A DNA stretch of 64,000 bases. It comes from Scleromitrula shiraiana. Its lineage: Eukaryota; Ascomycota; Leotiomycetes; Helotiales; Sclerotiniaceae. Below the pieces are notes generated by a model, which was not told where the DNA came from, searched no databases, and worked only from the letters and a program-made list of their open reading frames with translations. Every line of letters starts with the position of its first letter. The stretch's first letter is position 1. The stretch is taken from positions 124,001 through 188,000 of the forward strand of contig JABELC010000011.1 in the NCBI GenBank assembly GCA_028455995.1, given 5' to 3'. Shown in pieces: positions 63,800 through 64,000 of this stretch. The position numbers and the translations under genes were made by a program.

Positions 63800-64000
63800 A
63801 CTGACAGCGATGATATAAATGTTTTGAAGTATACTACGAGTAGTATTTGCAGACTTATAAAAAGAAAGATAATGTTTATTGGAATTATCATGTTACGATT
63901 ACTAGTAAGAGTTAGTATCTAGTATTATAACAAGTTGAAGACTTGTACAAAACATACTACCAGTAGTAACTATTTTAATAATTTTAAACTTGAATATAAT

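Larger units (their letters stand above)
62784..64000. other. AT-rich intergenic region upstream of the hypothetical gene
   Basis: No gene is seen. It holds the promoter side of the minus-strand gene, a 30-T tract (63410-63439), an inverted-repeat pair at 63595/63799 and recurrent ACTAGTA and TTCAAGTT motifs towards the end. Confidence 0.5.

Overview
The window is nuclear DNA of a filamentous ascomycete, most likely a Leotiomycete such as a Botrytis/Sclerotinia relative. The reasons are short introns with GTAAGT-like donors and CTAAC/CTAAT branch sites, proteins of familiar Pezizomycotina families, and heavy C-to-T and G-to-A decay of repeats (repeat-induced point mutation, RIP). The genus is an inference. 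There is no operon structure, rRNA, CRISPR array or convincing tRNA.

Left gene-bearing arm, about 1-19,790, ordinary base composition. It holds: the 3' part of a Tls1/C9orf78 (Hep_59) family gene (20-777, +); a fungal metallo-beta-lactamase-like protein (1618-3198, -), convergent with it; a 5.7-kb microsatellite-dense divergent intergenic stretch; a five-exon gene for a zinc-finger/RING-like protein (8865-10702, +); a nine-exon FAD-linked sugar-lactone oxidase gene (12750-16930, +) with an unusual 761-bp first intron; and an intronless acyl-protein-thioesterase-like serine hydrolase (18472-19482, +). These look like independently regulated genes.

Central AT-rich block, about 19,790-61,600. 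Every long ORF here is a by-product of AT richness. The block can be taken apart into LTR retrotransposons by matching LTRs and 5-bp target-site duplications (TSDs). Two Ty1/copia-type families, here named copia-1 (6.6 kb) and copia-2 (7.6 kb), account for most of it. Element A (copia-2, 21164-28779) sits inside an older copia-2 fragment. Element E (copia-1) is 29302-35948, and a solo copia-2 LTR is at 36385-36545. Element F (copia-1, 37289-60237) contains element C (copia-2, 40740-56086), which contains element B (copia-2, 44188-51930): a three-level nest. F's 3' LTR is also split by a 978-bp foldback element with TA duplications. B carries a young 128-bp inverted-repeat element. RIP is heavy inside each element but fades at its outermost edges.

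Right arm, about 60,240-64,000. It holds a Harbinger/Tourist-like MITE (60267-60614, TTA duplications), a second small inverted-repeat element (61057-61213), a two-exon gene for an unrecognised 347-aa protein (61671-62783, -), and AT-rich intergenic DNA with inverted repeats and a 30-bp poly(T) tract.

The most interesting signals are the nested-transposon stratigraphy, the edge-sparing RIP pattern within single LTRs, the conserved palindromic LTR core with a CRE-like site, and several apparently undescribed miniature elements. No wholly new gene system was seen.
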